DNA of 64,000 nt from NCBI GenBank assembly GCA_037013495.1, contig CM072811.1, positions 49,815,952 through 49,879,951 on the forward strand, read 5' to 3'. The position numbers were made by a program, and so were the translations under genes. The notes beneath the pieces were generated by a model. That model was not told the origin of the DNA. It saw nothing but the letters and a program-made list of their open reading frames with translations, and searched no databases. Source of the DNA: Hippophae tibetana (Eukaryota > Streptophyta > Magnoliopsida > Rosales > Elaeagnaceae). Below are positions 50,043 through 60,446 of this stretch, one piece after another (positions within the stretch are counted from its first letter, which is position 1; every line of letters begins with the position of its first letter).

Positions 50043-50292
50043 TAGTACTATAACAATTTTAATTTTTTAAAAAAAGTATAGCACAAATTATTATTATTAT
50101 TATAATAATAAATAATAGTTACAATATATATTATTATTTAAAAAAAAATTATAAATTATAATTAAAAAAATAAAGTTAAGTCTAAAAGTGTTAATTAGTA
50201 CTAACAATTTTAATTTAAAAGAAAGTATAGCACAAATTATTGTTATTATAATTATAAAAATAAAATTAAGTCCAAATTTGAGTGTTAATTTT
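50043..50292. repeat. Interrupted duplication of a ~58-bp segment
   Basis: 50043-50100 and 50196-50253 share 'tagtacta', 'acaattttaattt' and 'gtatagcacaaattatt'. The spacer word 'taaagttaagtc...gtgttaatta' (50170-50197) recurs after the second copy (about 50265-50290), so the whole is an expanded tandem duplication. Confidence 0.65.
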
Positions 50293-51559
50293 TTTTTATT
50301 AGATAATCTTTACATAAATTATCTAATTGAAGATAAAAATTAGAATAATAAAACGTGAGAAAAAAAACAAAAATCCTTATTTTATAATATAAGTTGGGTT
50401 AATTAAGAATAGAGATTGTATTCTTGATCTTCTTGTTGTAAAAAATTATATATCATATTTTAATAAATATTTTTTATATTTTATATTTTATGAATTTCAT
50501 TTAATTTAATTTAAATTAATCATAAATAATATATATTTTATATTTTATATTTGATCTTATAATTATTTTATAATTTATTCTTATTATTTTAAACTATTTT
50601 GTAACAAGATTCTATCATAATTATTTAGTATAAAAATATTATGTATCTATTGTTACATATAATTTTTTTTTTGTAAATATTAATATATTTTTTAATATGT
50701 ATTGGCTTGGTATTTTCTTTTTTTTTCATTATAAAATATTTATTATTGACACATGTTTTTATTTTTATAAAATTTCTTTTATAAAAAAATAATATTTAAA
50801 CTATCAATTATTGCATCGTTCTTTATCTACGGGTTTCGTTTCTTACTGATAATACTCAATATATCCCTATAAATTTTTTAAATAAAAATAAATTCTAAAT
50901 CAAGTAAAAAAGAAAATGAAAGTTTCTGATTCCATTGCATTCAATTCACAATCCTAGCCCAAATAGCCCCCGCGATTGTCTATATCCATATTTCTTACGT
51001 TAAAATATTTTTGAAAAAAATTATACAAAGTGATAGAATAATTTTTAAAATATAAATTTATATACTAAATAGTATAGTCAATATATATATTACTACAATT
51101 TAAACCTTTATTATTCAATTTTAACAAATTTATCTCAAAATTAAAATTAATTCACAATTAAACTTTATAGATCAAATTAACAACATACTAGTTACATGAT
51201 ATTAAATTCATTTAAATCCTTTATGAAAATCAAAATTTCACTTACTAATTACTAAGAGGTTCCGTTTCTTTTGTAATTAGTTTAGAGGTAAAAACTTTAA
51301 ATTTAACATGTTTAATTGTAGGTATAATATTTTAAATAAAATGATTCATATAATTGATATAATTTAATTACAGCACAAGCTAAATTTGGCATAAATATTG
51401 AGAATGAGAGTCAACATAATGATATTGGAAACAGAACAAATTTAGATTACATTTTTTTTAAAATTAATAGAAATAAATAATAATTTTATACATAAAAATA
51501 ATAAAAAAATCAATGAATATTATAAGTAAAAACAAAAGACATCTTAGATATTTATCACA

Positions 51560-52420
51560 AGAAATAATAATTCGTAATTTTTTTTTTGAATAAATTTATA
51601 AAACAAGATTAAATTTTAAAGAAAGAGATGGATTTAAAGATCCATCATTTTCAAAATTAATAAAAATATTTATAAGAAAATATATAATTTATTATGAAAT
51701 AAAAAAAAATGACTATTAATATCACAGATGTAAAAAATATATATAATACATCATTAATCAATAAAAAAATATGATGAATAAGTTATTAAAAATCCATCAA
51801 AAGGATAAAAAAAAATCATTTATTTAAAAGGAATTCAAATATTAATAAAAACTCATTTTAGAAAATGAATTGATATGTCAATAAAACTAATATTGCTAGA
51901 TAATAGAATAATAAATAGAAAATATGTTTTATTATGAATGATTTGTGGTAACTTATATACTAGATGCAACCATGGTGAGTAACATCCATGAGCCCATTGT
52001 TATGGGTAACCTTGGTGGGTAACATTCAAAGGTCATTTAATATGATTTGTGTAGCGCATGATGGGTAACATCCATGTGACTTGGTATGTACTTCGAACCT
52101 AGGTTAAATGTAACGGTTCTAGATAAGAGGATATTGACGCCATCTACTAACAACTTAAGCTTTTGGTAGGAATGATTAACTATTATTCCTAAGTTTAAAT
52201 TAAAGCTTATAATATATCCTGAATTTGCTATTAATATTCATGATAAGAACTTAAACCAAGTGTTAAGTATTGCTTATGAATTTTAAAGAGACGATTTAAG
52301 GAAATAAGAAAATCATCATTTTTCAACACACTATATAGTAGAATATTCATTAACAAACAGTCATAGATGTTCAATATATGAATAAAATAAATTTATAAGA
52401 ATAAATAAAACATTTCAAAA
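51560..52420 (+). pseudogene. Caulimovirid movement protein (30K superfamily), broken and interrupted
   Basis: Translated fragments keep the order of a 30K movement protein: 'GIQILIKTHF' (51831-51860) and 'LLDNRIINRKYVL' (51893-51931), then, after an insertion of roughly 220 bp, 'YPEFAINIHDKNL' (from 52215) and 'HFSTHYIVEYS' (about 52319-52352). Stops and frame changes occur throughout. In the living virus this protein forms tubules at plasmodesmata for cell-to-cell spread. No other viral gene family gives this series of motifs. Confidence 0.75.
51960..52190. mobile_element. Insertion inside the viral movement gene
   Basis: About 220 bp separate the two halves of the movement-protein remnant, where the protein should continue without a gap. 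The insert is less AT-rich and has four copies of a 'ggtaac(at)' phrase: 'gtgagtaacatccatgag', 'atgggtaaccttgg', 'gtgggtaacattc', 'gatgggtaacatccatg'. It ends with 'aacttaagcttttggt', a phrase often seen near LTR ends. TAACT on both sides (near 51950 and 52168) may be a target duplication. The element family is unknown. Confidence 0.5.
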
Positions 52421-53300
52421 ACTTGGACAAATAATAAAACTAAAAATACTAACATACTAGAGAAATGATACTTAGATATTAAATAAAAAAACTCTGTTAC
52501 CAGAGAGAAAAAGTAATATAGTAAAAAATAATAATATATTAATATTTAGTTTTACATATCATGAAAGAGACACTTCTAATAAAGAAAAAGAAGTTACAAA
52601 ACAAAAATAACAAGTTTAAGTAATGAAAACATTAATATATGATATAATACTAAGAAAAAAAAGTTACATAATTAAAAGAAGAAGTTCAAGAAATGAAAAC
52701 ACAATACATGATGTAATACTAGGAAGAAAATAGTAGCAAGATGTTTAAAGATAAATTGCAAGATATAGAATTAAAATTTAAATGAAACCTGGTAGACATA
52801 TCAAAAAAATTAAATAACAATATGAAAGCTTAGACTATTTTAGCATAATAAATTGATATAATACAAGAATCAAACATTAAATCCTTATAAGACATAGTTA
52901 CAAGCAAAAAGGAACTTATAAATGAGATAAAATAAATTAATAAAAAATTATGACATGATATACATGAAGAATTTACAGAATTAAGAATAAATTATAAATA
53001 ACATACCCATAAACAATCAAATTATAAGTTATAATCTTGATCCATTCGAATGATTAAAATAAGAACCACCTAGAAAATCATATGCATTGATACCTAAGAA
53101 TGAAAAAAGAAAAATAAAGAAAAATCTAAAGATAAAAAGCTATAATTACAATTTGATAGAATATAGAAAAAAATAGAAGAAGAATTCATAAACTTGGAAA
53201 ATAGAGATATAACAAAATTATTAGATACATATATGTGTAACAATTAAATATGTAATTTTAGAAGAACATTGAAAACATGCATCAAATGATTTAATTGTAA
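52421..53300 (+). other. Unassigned viral segment (capsid region expected)
   Basis: Very A-rich sense strand with Lys/Asn/Glu-rich broken frames, as expected for a decayed caulimovirid capsid-related region. I could not find an intact Cys-His zinc knuckle. A roughly 70-bp imperfect duplication is present ('aagaagttac...taatgaaaacatt...gatataatacta' near 52588-52652, and again near 52669-52733). Confidence 0.4.
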
Positions 53301-55147
53301 GTACTATTAATAATGCTACAATAAATCTTAATAAGTTTTTAAAATATACAAATATAATGATAGGAGTAGAAAATTTTCATATTCTATCATATATTAACAA
53401 TAAATAAGAGTTGATTTATTAATAAAAAATAATTTCCTAAACATCAACCTTTTACATAATATTTAAACAAAATAAGTCTAACAACACTAGATGATGAAAC
53501 CATTTATGTATCAAAAATAAGAAAAGTGTTTACTATATCAAACTCAACTTTTATACAACAACATAAAAAAAGAAAATGTGATGAGATAGACATAAAACAA
53601 CAAAAACCTTATTTAGAAAATATTTCATTAGATGTAGAAGAGAAACAAAACTTTTTTCTTAATAAAATATAGGAAGATAAAACCCTAATAGGTATCAGTA
53701 AATTATTAAAAATAGTACGCTTAGAGAATCCTTTAAATTCAAAAATTAATAAATCTAAAATACTGTCAACATAAAATTAAGAGACCATGGTAAAGTTATA
53801 AGAGTAACACCAATGATTTATAGTCCAAAAAAATAGGATTAAATTTAAAAAAACAAATTCAAGAATTTTTGGAGCTAAAAGTCATAATAATAAGTAATTT
53901 ACCTCACTTTAGTCCAACATTCTTAGTAGAAAAGGAAACTGAAAGAAGAAGAAGAAGAAAACAGAATGGTAATAAATTTCAAAACATTGAATAAAAAACC
54001 ATTGATTATGAATATTTTATTCCAAAAGAAGAAGAACTATTATCATTAATAAAAGGAAATAAATACTTCTTGAGTTATGATTGAAAAAGTGAATTTCAAC
54101 AAATAAGATTAAACGAAGAATCTCAAAAATTAATGACATTTAGTCACCTTCACGGATAGTTTTAATGGATTGTTATACAATTTGAATTAAAACAAGCTCC
54201 ATATATTTTTCAAAGATATATAGATAATATATTTAAGAAATTATAAATTGTGTTTATATAAATGATATTTTGGTTTTTAATAATGAATTAAATAAATATT
54301 ATTTGGATATTATTAACATTCTATAATAATGTAGAAAAAATACATAATACTTTCTATAAATAAAGGAGTAATTGCTCAGCATAAAATTAAGTATTTATAG
54401 TTGAAAATTGAAGATAAAAACATAATCTAAAACCCCATATAATGAATAACATTCATGAATGTCCTAATGAATTGAAAGACAAAATAAAACTACAAAGATT
54501 CATAGGATGTTTAACATATGTTGAAGCATATATCAAGAAACTTGCAAAAATGTGAAAACCTTTAGAAGAAAAATTGAAAAAAGATTATATCTAAAAATGG
54601 ACAAAACAATATACTCTGTATATGGATAAGCTAAAAGCACAAGTAAAAAATTTACCAATTTTATATCATCTAAGGTTAGGTGATAAAATGATAATTAAAA
54701 TTAATATTTCATAAGAATATTGGGAAGAAATATTAAAAATAAAAGTAAATGACAAAGATGAATATATTTGTAGTTATATTTTAGGATATTTTCATGGTTT
54801 ATAATTAAATTATCACAATAATAAAAAAAATATTTAACTGTTAAAAATATATTAAAAATTTGCAATATATGTCACAAAATTCAGATTCATTATTATAATC
54901 GATAATAAGAATTTTGATTATTTTTTAAGAACTAATATTACAAGTGATAAGATTATCCAAATGGAAACAATGGTTTAATAACTACAATTTTTATATCGAA
55001 TATCTCCCAGGAAACAAGAATAGTTTAATAGATGTTATTGTGCTTGCAGGAATGCAACATCTTGATATCAAGATCAAGATAAATGAAAAGGAGATAAAAA
55101 TCATTCAAGAACAACTCGAGGAAGTCTCTTATAGAGGTAGAAAATAA
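53301..55147 (+). pseudogene. Caulimovirid polymerase (reverse transcriptase/RNase H), broken
   Basis: Fragments in several frames follow the order of a caulimovirid polymerase: a fingers-region peptide 'SPTFLVEKETERRR' (about 53910-53950), 'DYEYFIPKKEELLSLIKGNK' (from about 54004), then 'APYIFQRYIDNIF' (54195-54233). The catalytic box reads YIND (about 54254) in place of YIDD, losing one metal-binding Asp. The RNase H end is seen in 'FYIEYLPGNKNSLIDV' within an open frame at 54944-55147. A protease may lie before 53600 but was not identified. Many stops and frame changes make it inactive. Confidence 0.85.
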
Positions 55148-55329
55148 ATATTCAAAACTACTCTTAAAGTCTAAAAATTCTAAAGAGGAATCCTCATAAA
55201 AAATTCAGTCTAAAGAAGTTAAAAATTCTAAAGAAATAATTTAAGATGAAAAGGAAGAACCTAATAGTTCAAAAAGAAATTAACACATCTAAAATAAAAG
55301 GAAAAACTCAATTGGGCTAATGAAGCAAA

Positions 55330-56490
55330 GAAATAGGAATAGAAAAAAAACTTATGTGGTCTATAATAACCCAAATAAGGAGTCTACAACAACTGGATAG
55401 AAACAAATAAATATATTCTTAAGTTTAGTGGAGTAACTCATAGAGCCTTCATCAATAGAATAAATGTTGAAAGTAGTTATGTCTATTACAAAGTACCAAA
55501 ACTAATAGCTCCAGATGTGATAGTAAGGAATTAATCTATAGTATTACAACAATAACCAATAGTACCTAACAAGTTGACAACTCTAGAAAAAGTAATATGG
55601 TCCCCAATACTATTTAGAGAGGAATCTATCCTAGAAACATTAAAGATAGTAACACATCTAGTGCTATTCAAGGAAATGTTCTCCAGAAATTCATTAATCA
55701 TTGAAGATGAAAAAAACCAATATAGAAATATCAATAAACCACAATGGCTGTCTTTATAACTTGGCCATAAAATATACCCATGATTATATAGAAGATATGA
55801 AGTTCTATACTATAGAAAAACAATTCTCTACGGGGAGTAAATTCAACATTTTGGAATGAGTTGATCCAATTTTGTTTACAAAGCTTTATATGCATGACTA
55901 ATAGAAAACATATATCTAGAATTTCATTAAGTGAATTAATTATTTCCTAAAGAATTTTAAAAAAGAAATTAAGAATTTTAGGAAGAAGAGAAGAGCAGGT
56001 AATAAACCTATTTATCTTAGATTTTTTAGTTCACTAATAGACTGAAATAAGGAAGGATGTATCATTTCTTACCATTTTATCAAGCTAGGGATTTCTAACA
56101 TAAAAAGAGAAGTTCTAAAATTAAGGGTGCTATTATAAAAAGAATTCAACATAAATGAACTCTGTGTATTAAGATGTCAAATGCTAGACCAAATTTATTA
56201 TAAACTCAGAAAAATTGATAATTCTATTGAGATCAAAGTAAATTACTCAACCAATAAAGTCATCATTTCTTTCCATAGTTATATGGCTCTCAGCGAAGAT
56301 GATAGTGAAAAAAATCACTAAATTTATTTTAACGACAATAACTTGAAAATTGGTCAAGAAATAAAGAAAATATTTTACTTCTATGTCAGAAAAGCCACCA
56401 AAGATCACAAGTGTATTTACTACATCAAGGATCGAGAAGATGAAGATGCATCATCATCAATGTTATCCAAAAGACTGTCGATATAAAATG
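55330..56490 (+). pseudogene. Caulimovirid transactivator-type gene (ORF VI-like), broken
   Basis: After the polymerase, 'KTYVVYNNPNKE' (about 55347-55382) is the signature found in the central domain of caulimovirid translational transactivators/inclusion-body proteins. A long, interrupted frame follows to about 56490, with 'LGISNIKREVLKLRVLL', 'CVLRCQMLDQIYYKLRK' and an acidic end (REDEDASSS). In the family this protein permits reinitiation on polycistronic viral RNA and forms inclusion bodies. Assignment rests on position plus one motif. Confidence 0.6.
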
Positions 56491-56639
56491 ACATGGAAGA
56501 ATAAAGAGGTAAAATTACCGGTAGAAAACGATAAAAAAAAATAAAGATGTAATACCCACATCTTTAGCCGACAGTATGTGTCAAGAAAAAAGAATGGTTG
56601 AAATTGATAAGCCAAAAAGCAGTAAAATAGATGAGTTAT

Positions 56640-56725
56640 TAAAGTAATGATAAAATAATAATTCTTATATTGTGAACAAGAATTTCTTGTGCTATAAAAA
56701 TAATCCTTATTTTCATTTAAGAGAT
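56640..56725 (+). promoter_or_regulatory. 35S-like promoter TATA region of the endogenous virus
   Basis: TATAAAA at 56693-56699 lies right after the transactivator remnant in the viral large intergenic position. Transcription would start about 30 bp downstream. Whether it is active is unknown. Confidence 0.6.
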
Positions 56726-56873
56726 ATCAAAAACAAAGCATATAGCTTAAAACACACACAATTGTTAACATAGAAACCCCTTTATTCGAGAATTCAACCA
56801 ATAATTATGAGTAGTTAAGAATCTCTTCAAGATTCTTAGTTGTCTTTAGAATTGTAATAATTATTATATTATG

Positions 56874-56879
56874 AATAAA
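56874..56879 (+). terminator. Viral poly(A) signal AATAAA
   Basis: AATAAA about 150 bp after the predicted start matches the family layout, in which the signal is bypassed on the first pass and used on the second, giving a terminally redundant RNA. Confidence 0.55.
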
Positions 56880-57256
56880 ATAAAATATAGTCACTCTTTT
56901 CTAGTTAGTCTAAATTAGACACCATCTATGTACAGATGTAGAAGGCTCACTATTACCATGAAGGTATTAGGACTTGAGCAAAGCTGAGGCATAACCAATG
57001 TAACAAGAGAAAACGAACAAAAAAGAAGACCGTGGTTGGCCCATTAAATTCAGGTATAATAATTATAACTTTTAAGCCAATTAAGGGTCTTAAATATTTA
57101 AATATTTACTTATATCAATTTATAATATTAATAAAAAAGAAGATGAAAATAAAAATAACACAATATTGTGACAAAGAAATTAAAAAATTATCTATAATCA
57201 ATAATATGCAAGAATTATAGAAATTAACAACTAGCGTTAATCATTTAGCCTTAGTT

Positions 57257-57269
57257 TGGTATTAGAGTC
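57257..57269 (+). other. Degenerate viral primer-binding site
   Basis: TGGTATTAGAGTC differs at two positions from the tRNA-iMet complement TGGTATCAGAGCC and lies about 560 bp after the TATA box, as expected for the minus-strand primer site of a caulimovirid. Confidence 0.6.
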
Positions 57270-60247
57270 ATATGAAAAAAATATTTTTGGATGGAAAGTT
57301 AACGATATTAATCTTTCAAGAGCATTAGTGATATTAAGTCAAAAATTGAGGACATTATTACTCTTTTTTATAAAATTTAGGGACATACATTAAAATATGC
57401 TAAAATTCAGAAACATTATTGAAGTTTTCCCTTCTTTTCAGTTTCACGTACCAATAATTTTTTTTTTTATACTTGCCATAAATTCGAAGATTTCCCTTAA
57501 TTCATTAACCTTTGCTTAGACATCAATGCTACTTTTCACCATATTGTGTTCTTTTATCCATCCAAACATTCAACTAAGTAATTCAACAAAAAATAAGTAT
57601 GGTATGCTAGTTGCTTCGACTTAGGGCTTAGTTTTTTTTCTCTTTCAGTGTTGATTTTCGTTCTATTAGTTGGTTTTCCTTACCTAAGGTTTATGGTTTC
57701 TTTTTGTTTTGGTTGTTGTGATATATGATTTGTACCTATTCTTAGGATTTAAATTTGACTTTAGACATTCTTGTGATTTTCTTGATAAGCATCAAAGTTT
57801 AATTAAGGAGGCCTTAGTGGCGATGATTTTGGATTTTAGGTCTAGTGTTTAAGATTTAGGATATAGAGTATAGAGTTTAGGATTACATTTAAGATTTGGA
57901 TAAAATTTGAACAAAAAATTAAGATGAGAATGTAATCATGTTTAATCATTTAAAGAACAATATATATTTTGAATAATTTTAAACATTAATTAAAGTGTTT
58001 TAAGTATCCCTAATATTCTAAAACTTGAATAATTATTTATATTTGTGAAATTATTTTGATCCATATTTTAAAAAATAATAGAAATTGATTGAATGTGTCT
58101 TTAAGAATTTTTTTTTTTGAATTAATCTAACTTTGTTGTATTATTCTCAATTTCAATTATATGATAATATGCTAATAGTCTAGTAGATAAATGTTATATG
58201 TCACTCTAATATAAAGTGTAAGTTTTGGATTCAATTTTGAAAATATGGATATTAAAACCCACTAGGAAAAAATTATTTGATAACATGAATATACATTAAT
58301 TATATCAAAATTGTTTGATATAATATTATTTTATTTAAAAATATTAGTAATTTATAATTATAATGTAAAAATGTAAAATGCTAGCAAGTATTTGACTAAT
58401 GTGTGTATTGATTAAGAATAACATGAAATTTTAGTCACTTTATTTTTATAAATCAGATACGTTAATTATTTTTCTTCAAATTAATGTACTTTGTTATATG
58501 TTGTATTTTGGATACTTTAGACATATTTTACCAATTTAGTTTTTTTTTTGAAAAAAAATGAATTTTATTGAATTGAATCTTATTAACAACCAACAAAAAG
58601 TAGATGTATAAATTTAAATAAAATATTAATGAGATTTATTAGACAATTCATTAATTTTCAAACACATCTTATCTTGTCTCATTTAATTTTTATGAGATAA
58701 CATGGTAATGAAATGATACAAATTGAGATGTTTCATTTGTCACTAAGAGGTCTAAATGAGATAAATAAGAATACAATAATAATAAAAAATATAATAAATG
58801 ATAATTTATAATGTAAGATTAATAAAAAATGATATAACATATGTTTAAGATTAAGTCTATTAAGATTATAATATAAATAGAATAAAATGATAATTAAACG
58901 AAATAAGATAATATTTCATAATGAGCTTAATAAAGACGCTAAATAAAAATGAGATTAATATAGATATTAAATGAGACATAATATGAGATAGTAAACTTTA
59001 CATCTCTAGCGTAAAGGGTTTGGTAGTGTTTGAAGAAAAAATATCTTAAAATTAATGTAAAAAGATTAAAATAGCTATAAATATAATAATAAAATAATTA
59101 AAATATATTAATTTAAAATAAAATTACAAAAGAATTTTGTTTGCATACGGTGAAAAATTAGCAACTACCAACTAGCAACTAACTTGATATTAAGTTTATC
59201 AAAAAAAAAAAAAAACTAACTTGATGTGATTCTTAAAAAATAATACTAATAACTGGGATGATGAACAGTAAAAAAGTGGGAAGGGTTTATTTGATAATTT
59301 TCTTAAGGATATTTTCTTCATAAAAGTAGGGATGTAAGTTGGGTGTGCGACGAGAGAAAATATTATACAACACGTCTGGATGGTATAATAGATAGCACTT
59401 TTAGAAGTGCTTTTATTTACGTTTCATAATAAAATTTAAAGCACTTTAAATATACTGTATCCGATATTAATTTTTTTTTTAAATATAATAAAAACCCACA
59501 TATATTATTAATTATCCTTTAGAAAATTACATAAATATTATTATTTTTTATTAATTTTATATCTTTATAAATAATGTTAGGACTATTTTACTAATTATAA
59601 CAAATACAATCACTTTATTATCTTGTTGCCAAAAAAATTACGAGTGTTTTTAATAAATGTTTTACTAAATGCATAATTATTTATTTATATAAACGCTAGA
59701 AGCAAAAACAGCTTTGATTATTTTCTAGTATTGCATTTAAAGGCGCTCATAATTTTATGCAGAACTATGGTTATATTCTATTATGATATTTTGCGTGTTA
59801 ATATTTCTTTTATCAAAATCAAATTTTACATATACGTATTTAATAAAATCTGATCTCATAATCTTAAATATTTATTTTAATAAATTAATAAACTATGAAC
59901 CATTTAATATGTTAGGATAATCGGCGAATACATAAATAAAGGTGACTTATTTATCAAAAAATAAAATAAAATAAAATACGTGTGATGCGAAGATAAAGAA
60001 GGGTCGGATAAAGATTTTTTTGGTCTCACAAGGTTCAAATTGACTGGGCAAAAAATAATGGAGAAATGAGATAAAGATAATAATCCTCGCAAGTCCAGAC
60101 AAAAGCAACTAGTGCTAAATACGTCTCTTTCTGCGAGTTGCATTTACCCTTCCGTTCGTGTTCAGCTACATAGCAAAACTGTAAGAAACCCAGTTTTAAT
60201 TTACCACTCCTTTGACATGAATCATTAATGCTATGAAGAAATCAAAC
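57270..60247. other. Intergenic region between the endogenous virus and the F-box gene
   Basis: Mostly AT-rich without a supported gene. A possible SINE is listed separately. Around 57840-57900 there are degenerate 'tttagg' words reminiscent of telomere-type sequence but not an array. Near 59395-59760 'agcacttttagaagtgctttt'-type palindromic words recur, as in small hAT-like MITEs, without clear ends. The last 150 bp are likely promoter of the F-box gene. Confidence 0.5.
58171..58260 (+). mobile_element. Possible degenerate tRNA-derived SINE
   Basis: 'gctaatagtctagtagataaatg' (read as 'tagtctagtagataaatg', A-box-like) is followed about 40 bp later by 'gttttggattcaattttg' (B-box-like), the spacing of an RNA polymerase III promoter in tRNA-derived SINE heads. 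It cannot fold as a tRNA. No tail or target duplication was confirmed. Confidence 0.35.
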
Positions 60248-60352
60248 AAACCCAATTTGGAATTCTCTGTTATCACTCTTCCAAACCCAATTTGGAATTC
60301 TCTGCTATCACTCTTCCAAACCCAATTTGGAATTCTCTGCTATCACTCTTCC
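60248..60352 (+). repeat. 35-bp tandem repeat, three units, in F-box gene leader
   Basis: Three head-to-tail 35-bp units (60248-60282, 60283-60317, 60318-60352), each starting AAACCCAATTTGGAATTCTC. Units 2 and 3 are identical; unit 1 differs by one base. They lie 95-200 bp before the F-box start codon, in the promoter or 5' UTR, and each contains a GAATTC. Confidence 0.95.
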
Positions 60353-60446
60353 CATTACCATCTAAGCCTTCAATTTTCCCAAAATCCAAAGCCATAAGCC
60401 CCAACTCCAAACAACCAGAGCATTAGTAAAAATACAGAGTTTGGCT

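Larger units (their letters stand above)
45961..51450. other. AT-rich gene desert
   Basis: Extremely AT-rich; no gene, RNA or coding motif was recognised on either strand in 5.5 kb. Two small tandem duplications are listed separately. A slightly GC-richer patch near 50930-50995 has no identifiable content. Confidence 0.55.
51450..57269 (+). mobile_element. Endogenous caulimovirid (plant pararetrovirus), degraded
   Basis: A plus-strand integrated copy of a caulimovirid. Recognisable parts, in viral order, are a 30K-type movement protein, an unassigned segment where capsid-related genes would lie, a polymerase (reverse transcriptase and RNase H), a separate transactivator-type gene, then a 35S-like TATA box, poly(A) signal and tRNA-Met-type primer-binding site. 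Every gene is broken by many stops and frame changes, so this is an old, non-functional insertion. A separate transactivator gene after pol fits the Caulimovirus/Soymovirus side of the family better than badnaviruses. The spacing TATA - poly(A) - primer site (about 180 and 560 bp) matches the terminally redundant transcript layout of the family. The left boundary is approximate; no target-site duplication is expected because these viruses lack integrase. Confidence 0.85.

Noticed and set aside
57840..57900. 'tttagg'-like words suggesting interstitial telomere repeats
   Set aside because: Only degenerate, spaced words; no tandem TTTAGGG array.
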